64,000 nucleotides of DNA from NCBI RefSeq assembly GCF_026013645.1, contig NZ_CP110224.1:992001-1056000 (forward strand), written 5' to 3'. The stretch is from Virgibacillus natechei. Its GTDB lineage: Bacteria; Bacillota; Bacilli; Bacillales; Amphibacillaceae. Position numbers and translations under genes: made by a program. Shown here in pieces: positions 9,043 through 17,553 of this stretch. The notes beneath the pieces were generated by a model, which had not been told where the DNA came from, did not search any database, and saw only the letters and a list, made by a program, of their open reading frames with translations. Numbering within the stretch: the stretch's first letter is position 1; each line of letters opens with the position of its first letter.

Positions 9043-9680
9043 GATGGAATCTCCTCATTGATGGGACGTAACACTGCACGAACAGGACTACCGTCTGCAC
9101 CATGAATTGCTAAGGGAAGTGCTATTAGTTCATAATGCCCTGTATTGACATGATCCAGCATTACGTTTTCTAAAATATGAATGCCATTCCTGTAAAGGGC
9201 ATGATGTGTCTCTAAGTCTTTACTATCTGGAGCATCGACGGACGGAATATCTACACCAATTAATATGACGCCTTTCTCCTGTAAAAAACCTGCAATATCT
9301 GGGTCAAGATAAGGAAGTTTGTCAGGAAAATAGGCTGGGTTATTAGGCAACGAAGTATGTAAAAGGACTCGCGTTACATTTTCCCATTCAAATTCCTGTA
9401 ATACGTCGGCAGTAATCCAGTTCGTATGGCTAACATCAATGACCATTGCTTTTCCAATATAATGATCTATATTCAGTTGTTCCACTGTCTTACCATCTGA
9501 GTCATAATGAAATGGTGCATCGATATGTGTGCCAATGTGTAAACTAGCTGTCATTTGTCCGATGTTGGCAGATCCTGTTTCTTCCTTTGTAAACGTAGGG
9601 GAGTAGGAGAAAGGAGTATCTCCTGGAAATTGCGCAATATCATTCGTTAAAGGTTGTGAAATATCTATCCAGTTAGCCAT
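9039..9680 (-). CDS. kynB: kynurenine formamidase (cyclase-like, metal-dependent)
   Basis: Hydrolyses N-formylkynurenine to kynurenine and formate. The 213-residue protein has the cyclase-family metal site [13 protein letters not shown] (about residues 50-62), with two histidines and an aspartate as ligands, a conserved [18 protein letters not shown] start, [11 protein letters not shown] in the middle, and a [19 protein letters not shown] end typical of KynB. It overlaps kynU upstream by one base (TAATG arrangement) and kynA downstream by four bases, so all three genes form a tight operon. Length and context make the call firm; generic cyclase-family hydrolases are the only alternative. Confidence 0.95.
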   Translation of the reverse strand: MANWIDISQPLTNDIAQFPGDTPFSYSPTFTKEETGSANIGQMTASLHIGTHIDAPFHYDSDGKTVEQLNIDHYIGKAMVIDVSHTNWITADVLQEFEWENVTRVLLHTSLPNNPAYFPDKLPYLDPDIAGFLQEKGVILIGVDIPSVDAPDSKDLETHHALYRNGIHILENVMLDHVNTGHYELIALPLAIHGADGSPVRAVLRPINEEIPS

Positions 9681-10948
9681 TATGCAATGACACCTCGCTT
9701 ATTTTCAAATTTTTTATAACGCTCTTCATTCATAATTGTTTTCAGTATTTGTATCATCTGCCAAACTTCTTCAAATGTATTATACAAGGCAACAGGCGCA
9801 AGGCGAATGCCATTTGGATTACGGAAATCAGGAATCACGCCATCTGCTTTTAATGCTTTGCATATACGAGCGGCTTCTGGGTGTTCAAGGAAAACGTGAC
9901 CACCTCGTGTGTTATCATTTCTCGGGTTAGCGATTGTGAAGGTAAACCCCACTAATTCAGTTTCAACCAATTTCATTAAATAATTCGTTAGCTGGAGCGA
10001 TTTTTGGCGTATTTTATTTATCCCAGCTTCTTGAAACATTTCTAAGGATCCAAGTAATGGCGCGGCACTTAATACGTTCGGTGTTCCAATTTGGTATGCA
10101 CTTGCATCGTCAGCCGGTGTGAGTGTATGGTCCATATCGAATTGTTTTTCCTTTGATGAGCTAAACCATCCTGCGAGGCCTGGATCATTGCCAAAGTGCT
10201 TTTCATTTACATACAGACCCCCGACACTTCCAGGTCCTCCATTCAAGTGTTTATACGTACACCAAAAGGCAAAATCGACACCCCAGTCTATTAATTGATG
10301 GGGGATAGATCCAATCGAATGGCACAGATCAAATCCAATTAAAATACCGCGTTTATGTGCTTCTTTTGTTAAGGTCTGCATATCTAAAATTTGTCCACTG
10401 CGATAGAGTATGCTTGGCAATACAATTAATGCGACATCGTCTGTCATAGCATCAATTATATCCTGTGTATCGAGTGTGTTATTAGTGCTCTTAACCTGAA
10501 TCAAATGCTCTTCAGGGTCCAGTCCCTTTTGCTTCAGTTGGCTCTTAAGTGCATATATGTCTGAAGGGAAATTCAGTTCATCGGCAAGGATTTTCGTTTT
10601 ATTTCCTTCAGGTTGGAAAAAGCTCGCAACGAGTTGATGAAGGTTGGTTGTCGTGGAACCTGTTACGATAACTTCTTCTGGCTTAGCACCAACTAAGGAA
10701 GCAGACATTTTACCAAGTTTCTCGGATAAGTAAAACCATGGATGTGTTCCTTCTGTCCATCCATCTATTGCATGCATTTTCCAGGATTCCATAATTGTAT
10801 CGACGGCTTGTTCTGCCCGTATTGACAGGAGTCCCAATGAGTTACCATCAAAATAAATCGTGTCCTTCGGGATATAAAATTCGTTGCGGTAATGCTTAAG
10901 TTCGTCTTGTGCGTCTAAATGTCGTGCGTGTTTAATCCCAGTATTCAT
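9680..10948 (-). CDS. kynU: kynureninase
   Basis: PLP enzyme that splits kynurenine into anthranilate and L-alanine. The 422-residue protein has the N-terminal [16 protein letters not shown] block, a fold-type I aminotransferase core, the phosphate-contact [13 protein letters not shown] segment, the aspartate in GFDLCHSIG and the PLP lysine in [13 protein letters not shown] (about residue 237). ATG at 10948 is chosen because AAGGAGG ends ten bases before it; an upstream in-frame GTG overlaps that ribosome site. It is the first gene of the operon, so the operon runs opposite to pathway order. With kynA and kynB it converts tryptophan to anthranilate. No anthranilate-degrading gene is nearby. 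Confidence 0.95.
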   Translation of the reverse strand: MNTGIKHARHLDAQDELKHYRNEFYIPKDTIYFDGNSLGLLSIRAEQAVDTIMESWKMHAIDGWTEGTHPWFYLSEKLGKMSASLVGAKPEEVIVTGSTTTNLHQLVASFFQPEGNKTKILADELNFPSDIYALKSQLKQKGLDPEEHLIQVKSTNNTLDTQDIIDAMTDDVALIVLPSILYRSGQILDMQTLTKEAHKRGILIGFDLCHSIGSIPHQLIDWGVDFAFWCTYKHLNGGPGSVGGLYVNEKHFGNDPGLAGWFSSSKEKQFDMDHTLTPADDASAYQIGTPNVLSAAPLLGSLEMFQEAGINKIRQKSLQLTNYLMKLVETELVGFTFTIANPRNDNTRGGHVFLEHPEAARICKALKADGVIPDFRNPNGIRLAPVALYNTFEEVWQMIQILKTIMNEERYKKFENKRGVIA

Positions 10949-11249
10949 TCTCAGCACACCTCCTTTTCGGTTAGGTTATAGTATCATTCTAACAAATGTT
11001 TCTATTTTCGCGTAAGGAAAACTGTGAAAGGCAAAAATGTATTTAATCGCTGGATTCATTATATTCGAATAATAGTGATCTTTATTTAAATAATATAGGT
11101 TATAAGAAATGAGGCGTTCATTTCTTTGTTAAATATTGCAAATAATAAGACGATGTTTTATGCTAGTGTTAGGTAGTTGAAATGTGGTTTGATTTATTGA
11201 AATAGATAGGTTGGTACGTCATTTATGTAATCGGTTTCATTTGCCGAGA
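10949..11249. other. kyn operon upstream region, no gene seen
   Basis: AT-rich, with many stops in all frames. It should hold the kynU promoter on the minus strand. A TATAAT lies about 110 bases upstream of kynU, but I see no matching -35 at normal spacing, no T-box core and no regulator gene, so I do not mark a promoter. Confidence 0.6.
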
Positions 11250-11803
11250 AGGCTCTTTTCGTAAGGATTGTTACTTTTAGATCTTCTTAGTTGATATAAA
11301 GTGCGACGTAACTACTGTCTGCTATAAGTATTTGCTATAATCGCCGTTCGGGGTCGCTACGGGCGGATGCTTTCCGCGGGCACGGCTTTGCCCTGGCAAA
11401 GGGTATGTCGACGTTGTTCGCAAAGAACGGTTTTAGTCGACCTTCCTTAGGATAATGCTGCGGGGTCTTCAGACTCGTGCTGGGGCTGCGCGTAAATGCT
11501 CGCCCCACCGAAAACCATTGTTCCCGCAGGAGTCACCGCCCTTCGCTCACCCGAACTGGTGAGGTGGTTCGTTGTTTTGAATATTGATTACTAATGCTAT
11601 TTAGCGGCAGTAATACCAGCGGAGGAAACACATGAAGACTCCTGCGGGAGGAAAGGCCTCGGTGAGACCCCGCAGTGCGCCAGCACAAGGAGGCTCACCA
11701 GCCGCCCGCGGAAAGCGAAATGTGTTTCCGTAGCGAATCTCCGCTCTCAACCAGTGTTTGCAAAAGAATTCTCACTGCGTCGTCTACTATTGATTTTGTG
11801 TTT
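11250..11803. repeat. GC-rich inverted-repeat intergenic element, long copy A
   Basis: This stretch is much more GC-rich than its surroundings and lacks a plausible gene. Its left end (GTTGATATAAAGTGCGACGTA near 11290) reappears inverted at the right end of copy B (57979-58535), and its right end (near 11760-11803, with CAAAAGAATTCTCACTGCG) matches the inverted left end of copy B. Inside are inverted GCTTTCCGCGGGC modules (about 11369 and 11705), a CCCGCAGGAGTCACCGCCC / ACTCCTGCGGGAGG pair (about 11523 and 11638), and a GTCGAC-bounded module. The whole can fold on itself and looks like a non-autonomous, MITE-like sequence. Confidence 0.75.
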
Positions 11804-11894
11804 AGAAAACTTGGCATTCGTTAAAGGGATTCTTAGAAAGTGTTCTTTGCTTTGTAAGAAACCCTTATGCTTTGGAGTGCGAGCTTTTAATGGC

Positions 11895-11952
11895 GAGTGC
11901 CTTAGTTACACTTATGCAGTAGGAAAGTTTTCCTGTCTGCCAAAAACAAAAA
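11895..11952. repeat. short shared module with CTTATGCA and GGAAAGTTTT
   Basis: Contains GCCTTAGTTACACTTATGCA followed by TAGGAAAGTTTTCCTG, closely matching a copy at 48718-48770 and more loosely sequences at 36815-36840 and 63660-63715. It is non-coding and of unknown role. Confidence 0.6.
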
Positions 11953-11959
11953 TCATTTA

Positions 11960-12351
11960 GAAAATAGCCATCAAGAAAAACGCCCTTATACTTGTACAAT
12001 GCTGCGGCTTATGACCTCGTGACACTCGATTATTATAAGGTTTCGAGCGTGTTATAAGTCTCTGGCGCCAAGGGTACTGCGGTTGAATGTGGATCATTAT
12101 CCAAAAGTCTCAACATGAACTGGATGGTCGGGAATAAGGAAGTTTTACAAGCATTAGCGACTTTCGGCATTGATGCAGAAAAACCAAGTGGAACGATATT
12201 TCTTTGAGCTAAAGTTCCTGACGGGTATTATTCCATTGATTTAACGAATAAGCTATAGGGTGAAGCTGATGTTATTGTTACTCGAGAACAGCCTTTGGGG
12301 ATTCTCGTGAAGAAGGTTATTTTAGGATAGCGTTACGGTAACAACAGATAG
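11960..12351 (+). pseudogene. decayed PLP aminotransferase (class I, DapL/aspartate aminotransferase-like)
   Basis: Conceptual translation gives the C-terminal half of a class I aminotransferase. AAYDLVTLDYYK corresponds to the PLP-tyrosine region, GSLSKSLNMNWMVGN to the PLP-lysine region (usually SLSKTYNMTGWR-GFAVGN), and AKVPDGYYSIDLTNKL to the family WAPVPEGY-type segment. In-frame stops occur after SSVL, after TIFL, after NKL and after VILG, about 90 residues are missing between the PLP lysine and the C-terminal segment, and a frameshift lies near 12000, so no active protein can be made. It lies about 50 bases upstream of the ThDP enzyme, in the position of the aminotransferase that the lysine route needs. 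The exact substrate of the ancestor is inference. Confidence 0.75.
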
Positions 12352-12399
12352 CAGTACAGCGTCTTTAACAAGCTTAATTTGAATGGAGGTCAGTTGCTC

Positions 12400-14043
12400 G
12401 TGAAAATGACCGCAGCTCAAGCAATTATAGAATGTATGAAAAAAGAGGGTGCTCGAAAGACGTTTTGCGTGCCTGGTGAAAGTTATTTACCTGTTCTTGA
12501 TGCGTTACATGATGAACCTACCATTGATGTAATTTCAGCCAGACATGAAGGCGGGGCTGCATTTATGGCAGAAGGGTATGCAAAAGCTGCTTTAAAGGCG
12601 GGCATTGTGCTTGCTACAAGAGCAGTTGGTGCAGCGAATTTGTCCATCGGTGTACATACGGCCTACCAAGATTCCACACCAATGATCGTTTTCTTAGGGC
12701 AGGTTCATCGTAAAGTCAGGGGGAGAGAAGGGTTTCAAGAAGTGGATTTAGTCAGGTATTTCGAGCCTATTGCGAAATGGACCACAGAAGTCAGTGATCC
12801 TGAACGTATACCAGAAATCGTTCAGCGCGCGTTTCGGATTGCACAATCAGGTAGACCAGGTCCTGTCGTCATTTCATTGCCGGAAGATGTTTTGCCACAA
12901 GAAGCAGAAATGGAATTTGGGCCTGTCACAGTTATTCCGAAGCCTGCACCATCGCAGACAGAAATAGCACGCGTTGAAGAACTTCTTAAAACAGCAAAAA
13001 AACCATTAATTATAGCTGGGGGAGGGGTGAAAAGTGCTCGAGCGGAAGAGGATTTGATTCGTTTTGCAGAGAAGTACAACATACCCGTCGTTGCAGCATT
13101 TCGTCGTCATGACGCATTTCCACATGATCACCCCTCCTATGTAGGTCATCTTGGCCTTGGTACGAATAAAGAAATTCTGAAAACTGTAGAAGAAGCAGAT
13201 GTCATTCTGGCACTGGGTACAAGGCTTTCAGAAGTGACGACGCAAGACTATTCGATTATAACACCGGCTAAAAGATTGATTCATGTAGCAATTGATTATG
13301 ACACGATTGGTAAAGTTTACCCACCGGAAATTGGGATCGTTGCTGACTTAAAAGAGGCATTACAGCTGTTCATTCATATGGAGGTAGATGGGGACTGGGG
13401 GAGCTGGATTAATGAAAGGCGAAAAGCATATGTGAATATAAGTCGTTTGAATGTTTCAGATAATGATGTAATCAATAAACATATTGTCGCTATCATGGCG
13501 AAACATCTTCCCAAAAATGCGCTTCTAACAACAGATGCAGGTAACTTTGCAGGGTGGCTTCATGGTTTCTATCCATTCCGTGAAAAACATACGTATGTTG
13601 GTCCGACTTCAGGGGCAATGGGTTATGGGATGCCTGCAGCACTAGGGGCGAAGCTTGCTTTTCCAGAAAAAATAGTCGTTTCGTTATCTGGAGATGGTGG
13701 ATTTATGATGACAAGTCAGGAACTGGAAACAGCTGTGAGAAATAATATTCCTGTCATATGTCTTGTTTTTAATAATAATATGTATGGTACCATCCGTATG
13801 CATCAAGAAATGCATTATCCGGAAAAAGTAGAAGCGACCGATTTAGGTGACGTTTCGTTTAAGGATTTAGCAATTAGTGTTGGAGCTGACGGATATGCCG
13901 TAAATACGATAGCGTCATTTGAAATAGCATTGGAAAAAGCAATGACTAGCGAAAAACCATCCGTGATCGAAATTATAACGGATAAAGAGCAAATTTCTGT
14001 TTCATCAACGATTACAGAAATCCGTAGCCGGAATCTGAAATAG
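12400..14043 (+). CDS. ThDP-dependent decarboxylase-like enzyme, candidate 2-oxoadipate decarboxylase
   Basis: A 547-residue enzyme of the acetolactate synthase/benzoylformate decarboxylase family. It has the catalytic glutamate in ISARHEGGAAFMAEGYAK (about residue 50), a central nucleotide-fold domain (LIIAGGGVKSARAEEDL, about 205), and the ThDP/Mg2+ motif GDGGFMMTSQE to VFNNNMYG (about 432-465). GTG at 12400 is preferred because GGAGGT ends nine bases upstream; TTG at 12394 and ATG at 12406 are possible. It lies about 80 bases before an aldehyde dehydrogenase, with lysine dehydrogenase next. A non-oxidative decarboxylation of 2-oxoadipate to glutarate semialdehyde would link the two operons of this region. 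The family is certain, the substrate is inferred, and a synthase activity is not excluded. Confidence 0.85.
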   Translation: MKMTAAQAIIECMKKEGARKTFCVPGESYLPVLDALHDEPTIDVISARHEGGAAFMAEGYAKAALKAGIVLATRAVGAANLSIGVHTAYQDSTPMIVFLGQVHRKVRGREGFQEVDLVRYFEPIAKWTTEVSDPERIPEIVQRAFRIAQSGRPGPVVISLPEDVLPQEAEMEFGPVTVIPKPAPSQTEIARVEELLKTAKKPLIIAGGGVKSARAEEDLIRFAEKYNIPVVAAFRRHDAFPHDHPSYVGHLGLGTNKEILKTVEEADVILALGTRLSEVTTQDYSIITPAKRLIHVAIDYDTIGKVYPPEIGIVADLKEALQLFIHMEVDGDWGSWINERRKAYVNISRLNVSDNDVINKHIVAIMAKHLPKNALLTTDAGNFAGWLHGFYPFREKHTYVGPTSGAMGYGMPAALGAKLAFPEKIVVSLSGDGGFMMTSQELETAVRNNIPVICLVFNNNMYGTIRMHQEMHYPEKVEATDLGDVSFKDLAISVGADGYAVNTIASFEIALEKAMTSEKPSVIEIITDKEQISVSSTITEIRSRNLK

Positions 14044-14123
14044 TAGTAATGCGTGTTCGGAAGGGGGACGGACTTTTTGAACGTGCTCTATTAATAAAAT
14101 TTCTATATAGGAGGTATTTTTTC

Positions 14124-15620
14124 ATGACAGTCGTATCATTGGAAACAAACAAACTAGCAAACTATATTAACGGAGAATGGGTAGATATAAGGAATGCTGC
14201 ATTAGTGCTTAATCCGGCAACAAGAGAAACGATTGTGGAGGTACCGCTATCGGACGCATCGAGCGTGGATCATGCTGTCTCTGCTGCTAAGAAAGCCCAA
14301 AAGGATTGGGCGTTAGTTCCTGCACCACAACGTGCTGAAGTACTCTATCAAGTTGGTTATCTAATGAAAGAACGTAAAGAGAGGCTTTCTCAGTTATTGA
14401 CGATGGAAAATGGGAAGGTTCTGGAAGAAGCGCGTGGAGAGGTACAGGAAGGTATTGATATGGCCTTTTATATGGCGGGTGAAGGACGTCGTCTCTTTGG
14501 GCAGACGACACCAGCCGAATTGAACGATAAATTTGCTATGAGCCAACGCTCTCCAGTTGGTGTGGTTGGGATTATTACGCCATGGAACTTCCCGATTGCT
14601 ATCGCAACATGGAAGTCGTTCCCTGCGATTGTTTCCGGTAATGCAGTGATCTGGAAGCCTGCGACTGAAACACCGATTATGGCCCATGAACTTGCGAAGA
14701 TATTTGAAGAGGCAGGGTTGCCTAAAGGCTTATTGAATGTCGTCTTTGGTGCTGGTTCTACCGTTGGAGATGCAATGGTTCAACATCAGGATATTCGTGT
14801 TATTTCATTTACAGGTTCGGATGTGACAGGTCGAACTATTGCTAGTGAGTGCGGAAAGCAGTTGAAGAAAGTATCCCTTGAAATGGGTGGGAAAAATGCT
14901 GTTATTGTCATGGATGATGCTGACTTGGATCTGGCTGTGGAAGGTATCTTATGGAGTGCGTTTGGTACGAGTGGACAGCGCTGCACAGCCTGTAGTCGTG
15001 TTATCGTGCATGAAAAGGTAAAAGAAACGCTGGAGGAGCGCTTACTTGCAGCGATGGAAAAATTGACTATTGGTAATGGGCTTGACGAATCGAATAAAGT
15101 TGGGCCAATTATTAATAAAGCTGGCATGGATAAAATTAAGGAATACATGGAAATCGGAAGGGAGGAAGGTGCTAAATTACTTGCTGGTGGTTATGTGTTG
15201 AATGAAGGAGAGCACGGGAAAGGAAATTACTTTGCACCAACACTATTTTCGGATGCTACTTCCGACATGCGCATTGCTCAGGAAGAAATCTTCGGACCAG
15301 TTGTTTCCTTAATTTCAGTCCCAAATTTTGAAGAAGCGATTGAAGTAAATAATGGGGTGACATTTGGACTTTCAAGCTCGATATTCACAAGTGATGTCAA
15401 TCGTGTATTTAAAGCACAGCGCGATTTGGATACTGGAATTGTTTACGTGAATGCAGGTACTACTGGAGCGGAAATTCATTTGCCGTTTGGTGGAACAAAA
15501 GGTACAGGGAATGGTCATCGTGATTCAGGTGTGCAGGCACTGGATGTATTTACGGAATGGAAAGCGATTTACGTAGACTACAGTGGAAAATTACAACGCG
15601 CACAGATTGATGTAGATTAA
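14124..15620 (+). CDS. aldehyde dehydrogenase, candidate 2-aminoadipate 6-semialdehyde dehydrogenase
   Basis: A 498-residue NAD(P)-dependent aldehyde dehydrogenase. It shows TPWNFPIAIATWK (about residues 150-162), VIWKPATETP, the SFTGSDVTGRT nucleotide loop, the general-base glutamate in SLEMGGKNA (about 257) and the nucleophilic cysteine in GTSGQRCTACSR (about 291). The start is set by AGGAGG nine bases upstream of ATG 14124; a longer frame from 14049 is unlikely. It sits between the ThDP enzyme and lysine 6-dehydrogenase, whose product is aminoadipate semialdehyde. Oxidising that aldehyde to 2-aminoadipate is therefore the most likely role. Family certain, substrate inferred. Confidence 0.88.
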   Translation: MTVVSLETNKLANYINGEWVDIRNAALVLNPATRETIVEVPLSDASSVDHAVSAAKKAQKDWALVPAPQRAEVLYQVGYLMKERKERLSQLLTMENGKVLEEARGEVQEGIDMAFYMAGEGRRLFGQTTPAELNDKFAMSQRSPVGVVGIITPWNFPIAIATWKSFPAIVSGNAVIWKPATETPIMAHELAKIFEEAGLPKGLLNVVFGAGSTVGDAMVQHQDIRVISFTGSDVTGRTIASECGKQLKKVSLEMGGKNAVIVMDDADLDLAVEGILWSAFGTSGQRCTACSRVIVHEKVKETLEERLLAAMEKLTIGNGLDESNKVGPIINKAGMDKIKEYMEIGREEGAKLLAGGYVLNEGEHGKGNYFAPTLFSDATSDMRIAQEEIFGPVVSLISVPNFEEAIEVNNGVTFGLSSSIFTSDVNRVFKAQRDLDTGIVYVNAGTTGAEIHLPFGGTKGTGNGHRDSGVQALDVFTEWKAIYVDYSGKLQRAQIDVD

Positions 15621-15680
15621 TATAGGAATGTGTAAGATCTCTTGTTCAGGTTTGATTAATTTTTCACAGGGAGGAATTGC

Positions 15681-16853
15681 ATGAAAATCGGTGTATTAGG
15701 TTCAGGCTTAATGGGAAAAGAAGCTGCACGTGATTTAATAGATAGTAATGGTGTAACAGCTGTTGGTTTAGCAGATATTGATCTAACCCGTGCACAGCAA
15801 GTTGTTGATCAATTACATTCATCTAAACTGACTGCATATCAAGTGAATGCAAGTGATGAAATGGAATTGGCAACATATATGCGGCAATTTGATGTGATTA
15901 TTAATGCACTATTTTACTCCTTTAATGAGACCGTTGCAAAAGTGGCAATTCAAGTAGGCGTGAATTCGGTTGATCTTGGTGGACATATTGGTCATATGAC
16001 AGACCGGGTGTTAGCACTGAAAGAAGATGCAAAAGCAGCAGGTGTTACGCTCATTCCAGATCTAGGTGTTGCACCAGGTATGATTAATATTTTATCGGGA
16101 CACGGAGCTAGCAAACTAAACCAATTAGAATCTATAAAATTGTATGTAGGCGGAATTCCTGTTAAACCAGAGGCCCCAATTGAATATAATCATGTATTTT
16201 CAATGGAAGGGGTTTTTGACCATTATACAGATCCCTCCCTCATTATTCGAAATGGAATTAAACAAGAAATCTCCTCTTTGACAGAGGTAGAGCGCGTTTA
16301 CTTTAAACAATTTGGCCCGTTGGAAGCATTCCATACTTCAGGCGGGACATCAACATTATCCCTATCCTACCCTAATTTAAAAACATTGGAGTATAAAACA
16401 ATTCGTTATCCTGGTCATGCTGAGAAATTCAAATTACTAGTGGATCTAAACCTGACCAAGGCGGATTATGAAGTCGATGTAAATGGGCAAAAAATTAAAC
16501 CACGCGAAGTATTCCTTAAAGTGTTGGATCCGATCGTTGAACTAGGGGAGAAAGACGATGCAGTCTTATTAAGAGTGGTGGTTTCTGGCGAAAAAGAAGG
16601 GAAACCAGCAACCTATGAATATGAAATGACAACTTATAAAGATAGAAATACAAATGTAACCGCAATGGCTCGAGCTACTGCGAATACAATATCCGTTGTT
16701 GCTCAAATGATTGGGACTGGAACCATTTCCCAAAAAGGTGTTTATCCACCAGAGAAAATTGTTATTGGCGATACGTATATGAAGGAAATGGAAAAGCGTG
16801 GCGTAACGATTACAGAAACAGAAAGTGTAGAAAAACCCTGGGTAAATACGTAA
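15681..16853 (+). CDS. lysDH: L-lysine 6-dehydrogenase (saccharopine dehydrogenase-like fold)
   Basis: A 390-residue NAD-dependent enzyme that oxidatively deaminates the epsilon-amino group of L-lysine to 2-aminoadipate 6-semialdehyde, which cyclises to piperideine-6-carboxylate. The N-terminal Rossmann motif is [15 protein letters not shown] (about residues 5-19). [30 protein letters not shown] and [11 protein letters not shown] are strongly like the characterised Geobacillus lysine 6-dehydrogenase, which I recall as the closest known relative, and the length is similar. A GGGAGG ribosome site precedes ATG at 15681. It follows the aldehyde dehydrogenase by 60 bases in a common operon. This gene anchors the lysine interpretation of the cluster; saccharopine dehydrogenase proper is less likely because of the close whole-length likeness. 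Confidence 0.88.
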   Translation: MKIGVLGSGLMGKEAARDLIDSNGVTAVGLADIDLTRAQQVVDQLHSSKLTAYQVNASDEMELATYMRQFDVIINALFYSFNETVAKVAIQVGVNSVDLGGHIGHMTDRVLALKEDAKAAGVTLIPDLGVAPGMINILSGHGASKLNQLESIKLYVGGIPVKPEAPIEYNHVFSMEGVFDHYTDPSLIIRNGIKQEISSLTEVERVYFKQFGPLEAFHTSGGTSTLSLSYPNLKTLEYKTIRYPGHAEKFKLLVDLNLTKADYEVDVNGQKIKPREVFLKVLDPIVELGEKDDAVLLRVVVSGEKEGKPATYEYEMTTYKDRNTNVTAMARATANTISVVAQMIGTGTISQKGVYPPEKIVIGDTYMKEMEKRGVTITETESVEKPWVNT

Positions 16854-16857
16854 ATGA

Positions 16858-16892
16858 TTTCCCTCTGCTTTTTGGTAGAGGGAGTTGCTTTT
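16858..16892 (+). terminator. possible weak terminator after lysDH
   Basis: CCCTCTGC and GTAGAGGG form a short stem followed by TTGCTTTT. The interrupted T run makes it weak, so read-through into the DUF3870 gene is likely. Confidence 0.4.
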
Positions 16893-17016
16893 AGGATAAA
16901 AATCGAAGCAAAGGATAGACGAAAAGAAAATACTTTAATAGTGAAAGTCGTATCTAATCATGATCGGGTTATCAAGAAGAATTTAAACCACTAAAAGATG
17001 AAGGAATGATTATAAA

Positions 17017-17325
17017 ATGAATACTGTATTTATTGCAGGACATGCACGCCTCCCTTCAGGAATGGCTGCAAAAAGTATATACGAAACCTTAACGATAACA
17101 GCGGAAATAGACAAGAAATATGGTGTAGTCGTAACAGCCAGTTGCACATTGGCGACCGTTCATGGTAGAGAATTTGTTCAACAACTACTTCGTGGCCATA
17201 GTTTACAAGATGGCATCGATAAACCAGTGGAAGAAATAAAAGAACATTACTTAGGAAAAGCTGGTGGCGCTCTAGCTTCAGCATTGAAGGATTTGTATAA
17301 GCAGTATGAGGGGTATATTGCATGA
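17017..17325 (+). CDS. DUF3870 family protein
   Basis: A 102-residue protein with the DUF3870 pattern. FIAGHARLPSGMAAKSIYETL at the start (all but one residue conserved in my memory of the family), VVVTASCTLATVHGREFV in the middle and HYLGKAGGALASALKDLYKQY at the end. The conserved cysteine in ASCTLAT and the small size suggest a ligand-binding or accessory role, but no function is established to my knowledge. It is the last gene of the plus-strand lysine cluster, 163 bases behind lysDH, with a modest GAAGGA ribosome site. The association with amino-acid catabolism here may hint at its role. Confidence 0.8.
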   Translation: MNTVFIAGHARLPSGMAAKSIYETLTITAEIDKKYGVVVTASCTLATVHGREFVQQLLRGHSLQDGIDKPVEEIKEHYLGKAGGALASALKDLYKQYEGYIA

Positions 17326-17349
17326 ATAATCACGTGGATCGATAGAACC

Positions 17350-17480
17350 TCAGGTCGACTCGAGAGCAGCCCCAGGTCGACTCGAGAGCAGCCCCAGGTC
17401 GAGCATTAGAACGCTTTTCGCTTGAGCAGGAGAGGTTGTCGCTCGAGTAAGACTCGTCCTCGCTCGAATGAGCAGCAACA
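17350..17480. repeat. 22-bp tandem repeat and degenerate TCGA-rich array
   Basis: CAGGTCGACTCGAGAGCAGC recurs with a 22-base period from 17351, two full copies and a partial third to about 17404. It is followed by looser units (CGCTTGAGCAGGAG, CGCTCGAGTAAGAC, CGCTCGAATGAGCAG) to about 17480. Non-coding and unlike the neighbouring composition. Confidence 0.8.
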
Positions 17481-17515
17481 TTCGAAACTCGCGCGGTAGC
17501 ATCGCGTCCCCACAA

Positions 17516-17550
17516 AAAAAGCGATCCAAATCAATCAAGGATCGCTTTTC
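17516..17550. terminator. bidirectional terminator between the two catabolic operons
   Basis: AAAAGCGATCC and GGATCGCTTTT pair around an eleven-base loop, with an A run before and T residues after, so it can end both the plus-strand operon (to 17325) and the minus-strand operon (to 17554). Confidence 0.85.
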
Positions 17551-17553
17551 AAA

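Noticed and set aside
11754..11960. 68-codon frame at the right end of repeat copy A
   Set aside because: It is made of repeat-element sequence and of the CTTATGCA module, with no ribosome site.
16968..17019. Short stretch reading EEFKPLKDEGMIIK before the DUF3870 gene
   Set aside because: It may be the end of a former gene, but only about 15 residues are open and no family can be named.
17350..17404. Possible vector contamination because of GTCGAC and CTCGAG sites
   Set aside because: The flanking bases match no polylinker I know, the units degrade gradually into natural-looking repeats, and unique chromosomal genes lie on both sides.
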